A stretch of 56,556 nucleotides of DNA, from contig ONQT01000009.1 in NCBI GenBank assembly GCA_900320045.1, positions 1 to 56,556 on the forward strand. The letters are read 5' to 3'. Origin of the DNA: an uncultured Prevotellaceae bacterium. GTDB taxonomy: Bacteria; Bacteroidota; Bacteroidia; Bacteroidales; Bacteroidaceae. The notes beneath the pieces were generated by a model. That model was not told where the DNA came from. It saw nothing but the letters and a program-made list of their open reading frames with translations, and searched no databases. Numbering within the stretch: position 1 is the stretch's first letter; each line of letters starts with the position of its first letter. The position numbers were made by a program, and so were the translations under genes. Of this stretch, positions 49,145-56,473 are shown in pieces.

Positions 49145-51724
49145 ATGAATTATACCATCGAGAAAATCACCACGCTGATTGGAGCGCGCCGCATCGGAAC
49201 CGCCGATGCACAGATAGGATGGCTGTTGACCGACAGCCGTTCGCTTTGTTTTCCGGAAGTCACCCTGTTCTTTGCCCTGAAGACCGGTCGCAACGACGGC
49301 CACAAGTACATCGAGGACTTGTACCGCCGTGGTGTCCGCAACTTCGTGGTCGCCATGTCCCCTAAGTTAGGGGACGACAGGAAACTGAATTGGAATCCTT
49401 CAGACCCCCAACCCCCTAACTTAGGGGGCTTATATGCTGACGCCAATTTCCTCGTCGTGCCCTCGCCGCTGGCAGCCCTGCAGCGACTTGCCGAGCGCCA
49501 TCGTGACGAGTTCGACATCCCCATCGTCGGCATCACTGGTTCCAACGGCAAGACAATGGTCAAGGAGTGGCTCTACCAGTTGCTGTCGCCCTCGATGAAC
49601 GTGACCCGTTCGCCCAAGAGCTACAACTCGCAGATTGGTGTGCCGCTCTCCGTATGGCTGCTCAACGAAAAGACACAGGTGGCCCTTTTCGAGGCTGGTA
49701 TCAGTCAGCCCGACGAGATGTCGTCGCTCGCCAGCATCATCCAGCCCACTATTGGCGTACTGACCTGTCTTGGCGACGCCCACCAGGAGAACTTCCGCTC
49801 GCTGGAGGAGAAGTGCATGGAGAAGCTGCAGCTGTTCCACAGCGCCAAGGTGATCGTCTACAACAGCGACGACGATGTGGTGTCGCGCTGCATTCGTCGT
49901 TCGGGCTATCAGGGCGAGAAGATAGGGTGGAGCCGTGAGAATATTTCTGCGCCGTTCTATATTGAGCGCATCACCTCTGAGAACAATGACCTCACCTCCC
50001 ATCTGTCACCCCTCACCACAGTCCGTTATATATATAAAGGTACGCGAGGGAGTTTCCAGTTGCCGTTTGGCGACGAGGCCTCTCTGCAATGCTCGTTAGC
50101 CTGTGCTGCCGTAGCGCTCTATCTGGGCTTGACGCCCGAGCAGCTCGCAGCGCGCATGAAGTCCCTCGAACCTGTTGCCATGCGACTGGAGGTCAAGGAG
50201 GGTCAGCACGGCTGTCTGCTGGTCAATGACTCGTACAACAGCGACATCAATTCGCTCGGCATCGCCCTCGATTTCATGACCCGCCGCACGTCAGCCAACG
50301 CCCAACACCCATCAGCCAACAGCCAACAGCCAACCCCCATCACCCTCATCCTCAGCGACATCTTCCAGAGCGGCATGAGCAGTTACGACCTCTACCGCGA
50401 GGTTAACAATCTCTGCATGGAGCGCGGTGTGGGCAAACTCATCGGCATAGGACCGGAAATCAGCGCCCAGCGCGGCGTATTCTCCGTGCCCCGCAAGTCG
50501 TTCTTCCCCTCTACTGATGCCTTCCTCGCCAGTCGCGAGTTCCGCGAGTTGCACGACGAGATGATACTCATCAAGGGTGCCCGTGTCTTCGGTTTCGACC
50601 GCATCACCGAGCTGTTGGAGCAGAAGGTTCACGAAACCATCCTCGAGGTGAACCTCGGTGCCGTGGTGGAGAACCTCAACCACTACCGCTCCTACATGAA
50701 GCCCGAGACCAAGCTGGTATGCATGGTCAAGGCCGATGCCTATGGAGCTGGAGCTGTCGAAGTTGCCAAGACGCTGCAGGAGCACCAGGTGGACTATCTG
50801 GCCGTGGCCGTGGCCGACGAGGGTGTCACCCTGCGCCGCAACGGCATCACGCAGAACATCATGATCATGAATCCCGAGATGACGGCCTTCAAGACCATGT
50901 TCGACTACGACCTGGAGCCCGAGGTGTATAGTTTCCGCCTGCTCGACGCCCTCATCCGTGCCGCCGAGAAGCAAGGTATTACCGGCTGGCCCGTTCACAT
51001 CAAACTCGACACCGGCATGCATCGCCTGGGCTTCAACCCCGAGCACGACATGGACGAGCTCATCAGTCGTCTGCAGCATCAGAACGCCGTCGTGCCACGC
51101 TCCGTGTTCAGCCACTTCGTCGGCTCCGACAGCGACGACTTCGACAACTTCTCGGCTCACCAGTTCGAAGTCTTCGACCGCGCCAGCCAGCAGTTGCAGG
51201 CCGCCTTCCCTCATAAGATTCTGCGCCACATCTGCAACTCCGCCGGCATCGAGCACTTCCCCGAGCGCCATTTGGACATGTGCCGTCTGGGACTCGGCCT
51301 CTATGGCATCGACCCCATGACCAACCACACGCTCAGCTGTGTGTCGACGCTGAAGACCACCATCCTCCAGCTGCGTCATGTGCCTAAGAATGAGACCGTT
51401 GGCTATAGTCGCAAGGGCGTTCTGCAGCGCGACAGCGTCATTGCCGCCATCCCCATCGGTTACGCCGACGGCCTGAACCGCCACCTGGGACGCGGTGCTG
51501 CCTATTGTCTGGTGAACGGCCAGAAAGCGCCCTATGTCGGCAACATCTGCATGGATGTCACCATGATTGACGTGACGGACATCGACTGCCAGGAGGGTGA
51601 CATGGTCGAAATCTTCGGCGAACACCTGCCTGTCACCGTGCTCAGCGACGTCCTCGACACCATTCCCTACGAGATACTGACCAGCATCGCCAACCGCGTG
51701 AAAAAGGTCTATTTCCAAGACTGA
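49145..51724 (+). CDS. murF-alr: Bifunctional UDP-MurNAc-tripeptide:D-Ala-D-Ala ligase / alanine racemase (MurF-Alr)
   Basis: This fusion of two cell-wall enzymes is common in Bacteroidetes: MurF adds D-Ala-D-Ala to the muropeptide precursor, and Alr makes D-Ala. The product has 859 residues from ATG 49145. The MurF part (1-480) has GITGSNGKTMVKEWL for ATP binding, and VNDSYNSDINSL. The Alr part (about 490-859) has the PLP lysine in MVKADAYGAGAVEVA, the tyrosine in VGYSRKGVL, and IPIGYADGLNRHL. MurF contains three foreign-looking in-frame segments: residues 73-97 (two palindromes), about 282-292 (ENNDLTSHLSPL), and 383-397 (TSANAQHPSANSQQPT, a heptamer array). The catalytic motifs are not disrupted. 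Confidence 0.95.
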   Translation: MNYTIEKITTLIGARRIGTADAQIGWLLTDSRSLCFPEVTLFFALKTGRNDGHKYIEDLYRRGVRNFVVAMSPKLGDDRKLNWNPSDPQPPNLGGLYADANFLVVPSPLAALQRLAERHRDEFDIPIVGITGSNGKTMVKEWLYQLLSPSMNVTRSPKSYNSQIGVPLSVWLLNEKTQVALFEAGISQPDEMSSLASIIQPTIGVLTCLGDAHQENFRSLEEKCMEKLQLFHSAKVIVYNSDDDVVSRCIRRSGYQGEKIGWSRENISAPFYIERITSENNDLTSHLSPLTTVRYIYKGTRGSFQLPFGDEASLQCSLACAAVALYLGLTPEQLAARMKSLEPVAMRLEVKEGQHGCLLVNDSYNSDINSLGIALDFMTRRTSANAQHPSANSQQPTPITLILSDIFQSGMSSYDLYREVNNLCMERGVGKLIGIGPEISAQRGVFSVPRKSFFPSTDAFLASREFRELHDEMILIKGARVFGFDRITELLEQKVHETILEVNLGAVVENLNHYRSYMKPETKLVCMVKADAYGAGAVEVAKTLQEHQVDYLAVAVADEGVTLRRNGITQNIMIMNPEMTAFKTMFDYDLEPEVYSFRLLDALIRAAEKQGITGWPVHIKLDTGMHRLGFNPEHDMDELISRLQHQNAVVPRSVFSHFVGSDSDDFDNFSAHQFEVFDRASQQLQAAFPHKILRHICNSAGIEHFPERHLDMCRLGLGLYGIDPMTNHTLSCVSTLKTTILQLRHVPKNETVGYSRKGVLQRDSVIAAIPIGYADGLNRHLGRGAAYCLVNGQKAPYVGNICMDVTMIDVTDIDCQEGDMVEIFGEHLPVTVLSDVLDTIPYEILTSIANRVKKVYFQD
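49359..49428. repeat. Inverted palindrome pair inside murF
   Basis: CCCCTAAGTTAGGGG (49359-49373) and CCCCCTAACTTAGGGGG (49412-49428) are each self-complementary and are reverse complements of one another. They are read in frame as SPKLGDD and PPNLGGL. Confidence 0.85.
50292..50333. repeat. Heptamer array CAGCCAA x6 inside murF
   Basis: CAGCCAA, CGCCCAA, CACCCAT, then three exact CAGCCAA units; 42 nt, translated in frame. Confidence 0.9.
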
Positions 51725-51758
51725 TTTTGTAGCAATTTAATCGTTTACGTAAAAATTA

Positions 51759-51786
51759 TCAATTTTCAATTCTCAATTATCAATTA
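51759..51786. repeat. Heptamer array TCAATTN x4 in the MFS-carrier promoter
   Basis: TCAATTT, TCAATTC, TCAATTA, TCAATTA in tandem, ending 7 nt before the -7 box, as at the TonB receptor promoter (24257). Confidence 0.85.
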
Positions 51787-51793
51787 TATTTCG

Positions 51794-51801
51794 TACCTTT
51801 G
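51794..51801 (+). promoter_or_regulatory. -7 box of the hexuronate-type carrier gene
   Basis: TACCTTTG preceded by TATTTCG and a heptamer array. The -33 position falls inside the array. The leader is about 48 nt. Confidence 0.65.
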
Positions 51802-51854
51802 CAACGATTTGCAAGAATCCTACGAATCTAAAAACATTACTAAATACAAAAACA

Positions 51855-53378
51855 ATGAGTGCAGTTCAAACTACTAAAATGACCAACTGGCGTTGGGTCA
51901 TGTGTGCGATGCTCTTCTTCGCCACTACTGTGAATTATCTGGACCGTCAGGTGTTGTCCCTGACCTTCAAGGAGTTTATTCAGCCTGAGTTCCATTGGAC
52001 CGACAGCGACTACGGAACCATCACCGGTGTGTTCTCCATCTGCTATGCCATCTTCTGCCTCTTCGCAGGCAAGTTCGTTGACTGGATGGGCACCAAGAAG
52101 GGTTATCTCATCGCCATCGTCGTCTGGTCGCTGGGTGCCGTGCTTCATGCCGGTTGCGGCTGGGTAGCCGTACAGTTTGTCGACGGCGTTGCCGACACTG
52201 AAACGCTGAAGGCTATCGGCGAGGCCGTGGCAGTCGCTGGTACCGACCAGGCTGCCGTTGCCGACGCGCTGGCTAAGTTCAACGTTACGTCACAGACCCT
52301 GCTGGCCGTCAGCAGCATCTCCGTGTGGCTCTTCCTCGCCTGCCGTATGATTCTCGGACTCGGTGAGGCCGGCAACTTCCCCGCAGCCATCAAGGTGACC
52401 GCCGAGTACTTCCCCAAGAAGGACCGCGCCTTCGCCACCTCCATCTTCAATGCCGGTGCTTCCGTCGGAGCCCTCGCAGCTCCCGCCACCATCCCCCTGT
52501 TGGCCAAGGCCCTCGGTTGGGAGATGGCGTTCATCATCATCGGTGTCCTCGGCTTCTTCTGGGCCGGCATCTGGCTCTTCGTCTACGACAAGCCCGCTGA
52601 GTCCAAGCATGTCAACGAGGCCGAGCTGCTGTACGTCAACCAGGATGACGAGGATGAGGCCGAGGCTGTCAAGAGCGAAGCCGAAGAGAAGCAGATGAGC
52701 TTCGCCAAGGCCTTCACCTACAAGCAGACCTGGTCGTTCGCCTTCGGTAAGTTCATGACCGACGGTGTGTGGTGGTTCTTCCTCTTCTGGGCTCCCGCCT
52801 ACTTCCAGGATCAGTTCGGCCACAAGGCTTCCGACCCCATGGGTATCGCCCTCATCTTCACCCTCTACGCCATCGTCACCATCCTCTCCATGTTCGGTGG
52901 CTACCTGCCCAAGATTTTCGTCGAGAAGCAGGGCATGAACCCCTATGCAGGTCGTATGCGCGCCATGCTCATCTTCGCCTTCTTCCCCGTGCTGGCACTC
53001 TTTGCCCAGCCCCTTGGCGACTACTTTGACAGCGCATGGTGGCCCGCCATCATCATCGGTCTCGTCGGAGCCGGTCACCAGGCATGGTCAGCCAACATTT
53101 TCTCCACCACGGGCGACATGTTCCCCAAGAGTGCCGTAGCCACCATCACCGGTATCGGCGCCATGGCCGGAGGTATCGGCTCGTTCCTCATCAACAAGGG
53201 CTCCGGTGTGCTGTTCACCTTTGCCGAGGAGCAGGGTGACGCCTTCCAGTTCATGGGCTTCTCGGGCAAGCCCGCCGGCTACATGATCGTCTTCTGCATC
53301 TGCGCCGTGGCTTACCTCATCGGCTGGAGCGTCATGAAGATGCTCGTTCCGAAGTACTCTCCCGTCGTGGTAGACTAA
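51855..53378 (+). CDS. MFS transporter, hexuronate (ExuT)-like
   Basis: This 507-residue, 12-helix carrier belongs to the anion:cation symporter group: the N-terminus NWRWVMCAMLFFATTVNYLDRQVLS has the YLDRQ motif of ExuT/GudP relatives, and RMILGLGEAGNFPAAIKVTAEYFP is the loop after helix 4. A 50-residue insert (about 107-150, DGVADTETLKAIGEAVAV) and a central acidic loop (DDEDEAEAVKSEAEEK) are additions. Uptake of galacturonate or glucuronate fits the pectinase and KdgK in the window. It is a single gene between a heptamer promoter and a terminator. Confidence 0.87.
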   Translation: MSAVQTTKMTNWRWVMCAMLFFATTVNYLDRQVLSLTFKEFIQPEFHWTDSDYGTITGVFSICYAIFCLFAGKFVDWMGTKKGYLIAIVVWSLGAVLHAGCGWVAVQFVDGVADTETLKAIGEAVAVAGTDQAAVADALAKFNVTSQTLLAVSSISVWLFLACRMILGLGEAGNFPAAIKVTAEYFPKKDRAFATSIFNAGASVGALAAPATIPLLAKALGWEMAFIIIGVLGFFWAGIWLFVYDKPAESKHVNEAELLYVNQDDEDEAEAVKSEAEEKQMSFAKAFTYKQTWSFAFGKFMTDGVWWFFLFWAPAYFQDQFGHKASDPMGIALIFTLYAIVTILSMFGGYLPKIFVEKQGMNPYAGRMRAMLIFAFFPVLALFAQPLGDYFDSAWWPAIIIGLVGAGHQAWSANIFSTTGDMFPKSAVATITGIGAMAGGIGSFLINKGSGVLFTFAEEQGDAFQFMGFSGKPAGYMIVFCICAVAYLIGWSVMKMLVPKYSPVVVD

Positions 53379-53408
53379 TCCCCACACCTCTGACACAGAG
53401 GCAAGAAA

Positions 53409-53443
53409 ATATCCGAATTGCTTGGCAGTTCGGATATTTCTTT
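53409..53443 (+). terminator. Terminator of the MFS-carrier gene
   Basis: ATATCCGAA (53409-53417) pairs with TTCGGATAT (53429-53437) around loop TTGCTTGGCAG, then a T-rich run. The loop and the downstream sequence closely match the tsf terminator at 343. Confidence 0.85.
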
Positions 53444-53452
53444 TTATCTTTG
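53422..53452 (+). promoter_or_regulatory. Promoter embedded in the MFS-carrier terminator
   Basis: TTGG (53422-53425) sits in the hairpin loop and TATCTTTG (53445-53452) follows the T run; the spacer is exactly 19 nt. It drives the inositol-monophosphatase-family gene with a leader of about 43 nt. Confidence 0.75.
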
Positions 53453-53499
53453 CAGGCAGAAAACAAATAATGTCCGTCTGTTGTATCCACTAAGAGAAT

Positions 53500-54285
53500 A
53501 TGTTAGATTTACTTGTAAATATTGTTCTTGAAGCATCGCAGCTGATGCAGACGGAAGATTTTAGCATTTCCCAGAAAGAAGGAGTTGCCAATATCGTGAC
53601 ATCATCTGATATAGCAGTACAGGATTTCCTCTGCCAGCAGCTTAGCCGATTGATACCTGGCTGCGGATTCCTCTGTGAAGAAGAGGACATACACGACCTG
53701 TCGCACGAATACTTGTGGATAATAGACCCCATAGATGGTACAGCCAACTATAGCCGAGGCATTCGTGAATGTGCTATATGTGTGGGGCTATGGCATCAAG
53801 GGGCTATGGAAATGTCAGCAGTCTATCTGCCCCGTACTGACGAACTCTTCACGGCAGAACGTGGGAAGGGCGCTTTCTTGAATCATCCTAAAAGCGACAA
53901 GTGCAGGAAACGGATTCATGTCAGTGAGCGTCCCTTCGAGAACGCAGTACTATGTACAGCCTTGCCTGTCTATCACAAGGAGTATGCTGAGGTCTGCTCG
54001 CGCATCATCCTCAATGCCTTTATGCAGTGTAACGACATCCGCCGCTTTGGCGCTGCAGCCCCTGAGCTGTGCTATCTGGCTATGGGACGCTGTGAACTGT
54101 ATTTCGAATACCTCCTTTCTCCATGGGATTTTGCAGCAGCCTCATTGATTCTGCAAGAAGCTGGTGGCGTATGCTGCAGTCGCGATGGCGCACCTCTGGA
54201 CTTTACTTCACCCTCAGGCGTTCTGGCTGCTAACAACACGGAAAATCTACAGCGCCTCGTTTCAATCGTTAAGGGTTTCGTATGA
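53500..54285 (+). CDS. Inositol monophosphatase family protein
   Basis: This 261-residue Mg-dependent phosphatase has the metal-site motifs FLCEEED (residues about 57-63), WIIDPIDGTANYSRG (about 73-87), and the C-terminal LSPWDFAAASLILQEAGG. Family members act on inositol monophosphate, fructose-1,6-bisphosphate, histidinol phosphate or 3'-phosphoadenosine phosphate; the sequence alone does not choose. Base composition from here on is more AT-rich than the preceding 50 kb. The Fic gene follows 52 nt later on the same strand. Confidence 0.88.
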   Translation: MLDLLVNIVLEASQLMQTEDFSISQKEGVANIVTSSDIAVQDFLCQQLSRLIPGCGFLCEEEDIHDLSHEYLWIIDPIDGTANYSRGIRECAICVGLWHQGAMEMSAVYLPRTDELFTAERGKGAFLNHPKSDKCRKRIHVSERPFENAVLCTALPVYHKEYAEVCSRIILNAFMQCNDIRRFGAAAPELCYLAMGRCELYFEYLLSPWDFAAASLILQEAGGVCCSRDGAPLDFTSPSGVLAANNTENLQRLVSIVKGFV

Positions 54286-54337
54286 ACAGTCACCAGAAAG
54301 CATTGTTCCACAAGACGATTCTAAGAAGTAATATATC

Positions 54338-55213
54338 ATGAGCAAGAAATCTATCCGCTTTTTCAACGATCGTGAAGTGCGAGCCGTATGGGACGAGGAA
54401 CACAGCAAGTGGTGGTTCTCGGCTACAGATATCGTGCGGGCGATAAATGATGAAGAAGACTACGTCAAGGCGGGTAACTACTGGCGCTGGCTGAAGAAGA
54501 AACTGACAACGGATGGCATCCAACTCGTGAGCATCACTCACGACTTCAAATTCCAGGCTCCCGATGGCAAACAGCGCTATGCTGATGCACTGGATGCCGA
54601 GTGCGTTCAGACGTTGGCAAAGAACTATCCCAATAATCGTGCCCATAAATTTCTCGAATGGTTCACCTATAGCGACAACAGTATCGACGGACAGAGCAAG
54701 AAGAAGGCTTATTCGCTCATAGAAAGTGGCTTGCTTGACAGTATGAAGCCAGGAACGATTGAGTGTCTGCAGCAGATTCACGCATATCTGTTTGGCGGAC
54801 TCTACGACTTTGCGGGTCAGATACGTACAAAGACAATTTGGAAAGACGGAACGCTGTTTTGTCGTGCTGAGTATCTGATGCAGAACTTGAGGCTTATCGA
54901 GGAAATGCCAGAAACGACCTTCGACGAGATTGTCAGCAAGTATGTGGAGATGAACGTGGCACATCCCTTCATGGAAGGTAATGGACGTTCGACACGTATT
55001 TGGCTTGATTTAATATTTAAGAAACAATTGAAACTCTGTGTGGATTGGAGCCAAATTGACAAGAAGGAGTATTTGGCTGCTATGCGCAGGAGCACTACAG
55101 ATGCATCTGCCATCAAGGCTTTGCTTAAAGGTGCGATGACTGATCGCATTGATGATCGAGAGATCTTCATGAAGGGCATCGACTATTCATATTACTACGA
55201 GCAAGAAGAATAA
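54338..55213 (+). CDS. Fic-domain protein with N-terminal Bro-N-like domain
   Basis: This 291-residue protein is a predicted AMP-transferase. Residues about 1-100 (SIRFFNDREVRAVWDEEHSK, WWFSATDIVRAI) resemble the Bro-N domain of phage antirepressors. The Fic domain (about 108-280) has the catalytic H209 in HPFMEGNGRSTR and the flap region around GQIRTKTIWKDGTLF. It aligns well with small class III Fic proteins such as that of Neisseria meningitidis, including the C-terminal SYYYE. In class III enzymes S/T-x3-E-G/N blocks ATP binding; here it is S284-YYY-E288 followed by Q. AT-rich composition and the Bro-N part suggest acquisition. No antitoxin gene is adjacent, in line with self-inhibition. 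Confidence 0.87.
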   Translation: MSKKSIRFFNDREVRAVWDEEHSKWWFSATDIVRAINDEEDYVKAGNYWRWLKKKLTTDGIQLVSITHDFKFQAPDGKQRYADALDAECVQTLAKNYPNNRAHKFLEWFTYSDNSIDGQSKKKAYSLIESGLLDSMKPGTIECLQQIHAYLFGGLYDFAGQIRTKTIWKDGTLFCRAEYLMQNLRLIEEMPETTFDEIVSKYVEMNVAHPFMEGNGRSTRIWLDLIFKKQLKLCVDWSQIDKKEYLAAMRRSTTDASAIKALLKGAMTDRIDDREIFMKGIDYSYYYEQEE

Positions 55214-55241
55214 TATGACAGGTACCTGGTACGTGTCACAC

Positions 55242-55285
55242 CAAAGAGAGCTGCGCTCCTTGTGGATGCAGCCCTCTTTGTTTTT
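55242..55285. terminator. Bidirectional terminator between Fic and M15 genes
   Basis: CAAAGAGAGCTGC (55242-55254) pairs with GCAGCCCTCTTTG (55268-55280), with one mismatch and a 13-nt loop, followed by TTTTT. Confidence 0.85.
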
Positions 55286-55733
55286 AACGTTTGAAGTTTG
55301 TGCGCCTGCGATTGCCTGAGGGACGGACTGCGAAGTGAATCCAGATGACGTTTCGCTTCTGTTCTATCAACAGTTCGTCGTAGTCCTCGCGGTTTAGGTC
55401 GCTGAGGTCGAGTAGGATAGAGGCATAACGCAACGCCTGTTCCATCCCGATGCAGCGGATGTCCACGGCACAGCCCGTCAGGTGGTTGCTTGTAGAGACG
55501 CCCCCTACCGCTTTGTTGACCTCTGGACTTCTGAACCCGCTGTTGATGACTATCGGGTCGTCACCTTCGCCATACAGGTTGTTCCACCGCCTGCGCAACT
55601 GCTCCAGCCAACGGCATAGACGCTTTAAGTTCTCCACTTGTGCCTCATTGGGCACGTTCTCAATTCCCGTCTTTGTTTTGCAAAACTCTCCCAGCGTAAA
55701 GTGTGGCGAGAGATTGATAGTTTCACTTTTCAT
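55284..55733 (-). CDS. Peptidase M15 family protein (D-Ala-D-Ala carboxypeptidase / endolysin-like)
   Basis: This 149-residue protein lacks a signal peptide. FTLGEFCKTKTG at the N-terminus, VINSGFRSPEVNKAVGG, the zinc motif S-x-H-x2-G-x-A-x-D in STSNHLTGCAVDIR, and a later IWIHFAV histidine are the M15A set, so it should be active on peptidoglycan cross-links. Such small M15 proteins in Bacteroidales are often prophage-derived lysins and recur near HU-like genes, as here. No other phage genes are visible. It is convergent with the Fic gene. Confidence 0.85.
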   Translation of the reverse strand: MKSETINLSPHFTLGEFCKTKTGIENVPNEAQVENLKRLCRWLEQLRRRWNNLYGEGDDPIVINSGFRSPEVNKAVGGVSTSNHLTGCAVDIRCIGMEQALRYASILLDLSDLNREDYDELLIEQKRNVIWIHFAVRPSGNRRRTNFKR

Positions 55734-55760
55734 TTTATTTCTTATTTTGTAAACGCGCTG

Positions 55761-55792
55761 TGTAAGATTGTAAGGTTGTAAGATTGTAAGAT
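55761..55792. repeat. Octamer array TGTAAGAT x4
   Basis: TGTAAGAT, TGTAAGGT, TGTAAGAT, TGTAAGAT in tandem between two minus-strand genes. It is related to the arrays at 56058 and 56190. Confidence 0.9.
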
Positions 55793-55793
55793 T

Positions 55794-56045
55794 TTACCTT
55801 TTCTTAATCCACATGCCTTTTCCTTTCTTCTCTATCCAGCCTTCGCTTTTCCAACGACTGATAATCGTGTACAAGGCTCCGTCGTTGAATTCCGTCCCTT
55901 TCAGGCGACGCAGCTCATGAAGGTCGAACGGAGAGGGTAATTTCTCGAAGATGCTACCGTTTACCGAAGTGCTGATGCCGTCGTCGTTTCCTTCATGGAG
56001 GAACTTTGCCAGCAGTGGCGCAAAAATCTTCATTTGCATCTGCAA
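55794..56045 (-). CDS. Small winged-helix-like protein of unknown function
   Basis: This 83-residue frame opens with MQMQMKIFAPLLAKFLHEG; the true start may be any of the first three ATGs. The second half (FDLHELRRLKGTEFNDGALYTIISRWKSEGWIEKKGKGMWIKKR) has the helix-turn-helix plus basic-wing look of a small DNA-binding fold. I do not recognise a named family. It lies between octamer arrays and upstream of the M15 gene on the same strand, 60 nt away. Coding status is likely but not certain. Confidence 0.5.
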   Translation of the reverse strand: MQMQMKIFAPLLAKFLHEGNDDGISTSVNGSIFEKLPSPFDLHELRRLKGTEFNDGALYTIISRWKSEGWIEKKGKGMWIKKR

Positions 56046-56057
56046 AATTTTCTGTCA

Positions 56058-56081
56058 AACCTTACAACCTTACAACCTTAC
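56058..56081. repeat. Octamer array AACCTTAC x3
   Basis: Three exact tandem AACCTTAC units, the reverse complement of GTAAGGTT, and so of the TGTAAGRW family but in the opposite orientation. Confidence 0.9.
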
Positions 56082-56123
56082 ACGGAATGTTTCCCTAAGT
56101 GCAAAAAATAGGGTAAAGAAGTT

Positions 56124-56159
56124 CTGATTATTATTATATTATAATATAATAATAATCAG
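56124..56159. repeat. 36-bp perfect palindrome
   Basis: CTGATTATTATTATATTA (56124-56141) is followed with no spacer by its exact reverse complement (56142-56159). All 18 pairs match. Except for the CTGA/TCAG ends it is pure A/T. It lies between octamer arrays of opposite orientation. Confidence 0.95.
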
Positions 56160-56189
56160 CATATAACATGCAGGTACGGAAGCATACTT

Positions 56190-56221
56190 TGTAAGAATGT
56201 AAGAATGTAAGAATGTAAGAT
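56190..56221. repeat. Octamer array TGTAAGAA x4
   Basis: TGTAAGAA three times and TGTAAGAT once, in tandem. Confidence 0.9.
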
Positions 56222-56300
56222 TTAGAGTGTTTCCTCGATTGGGGATAAAAGTTTTCTGAAAGTTTTACATAAATAATTAGGTTTGCATGACTCTTTTTTG

Positions 56301-56308
56301 TACCTTTG
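56301..56308 (+). promoter_or_regulatory. -7 box of the HU-like gene
   Basis: TACCTTTG with TTTG 15 nt upstream (56282-56285), a shorter spacer than usual. Transcription near 56314 gives a leader of about 160 nt. Confidence 0.6.
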
Positions 56309-56328
56309 TATTGTCAATGAGGAGATAA

Positions 56329-56388
56329 TTTTTGCGCCCTGGGCAGCGCGCAAAATTTTCCTAGTGCACGAGGAATTTTTTCCCAGGG
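56329..56388 (+). promoter_or_regulatory. Structured 5' leader with competing pairings
   Basis: TTTTGCGC (56330-56337) can pair with GCGCAAAA (56348-56355). Alternatively CCCTGGG (56337-56343) pairs with CCCAGGG (56382-56388), enclosing TTCCT (56358-56362) paired with AGGAA (56371-56375). The two folds share bases and cannot coexist fully. It lies 15-75 nt after the predicted transcription start. Confidence 0.5.
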
Positions 56389-56473
56389 AGAGAACAAAAG
56401 AAACTCTGAAGCGACAAGAGAGAATTGTGATTAAAAGATTTAACAAAAACTAAACTAAGAGGAGATTAAAATT

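Larger units (their letters stand above)
56046..56473. other. 428-nt non-coding region between the small winged-helix gene and the HU-like gene
   Basis: No gene was found. It holds, in order: an octamer array on the minus orientation (56058-56081), a 36-bp perfect palindrome (56124-56159), an octamer array on the plus orientation (56190-56221), a -7 box (56301-56308), and a structured leader (56329-56388). It is strongly AT-rich except for the leader. Confidence 0.8.

Noticed and set aside
50312-51718. A 468-codon open frame on the minus strand opposite alr
   Set aside because: Shadow of the alanine racemase coding sequence; no start signal, signal peptide or known motif.
55761-56221. CRISPR-like array
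   Set aside because: The repeats are 8-nt units in direct tandem without unique spacers, and there are no cas genes.
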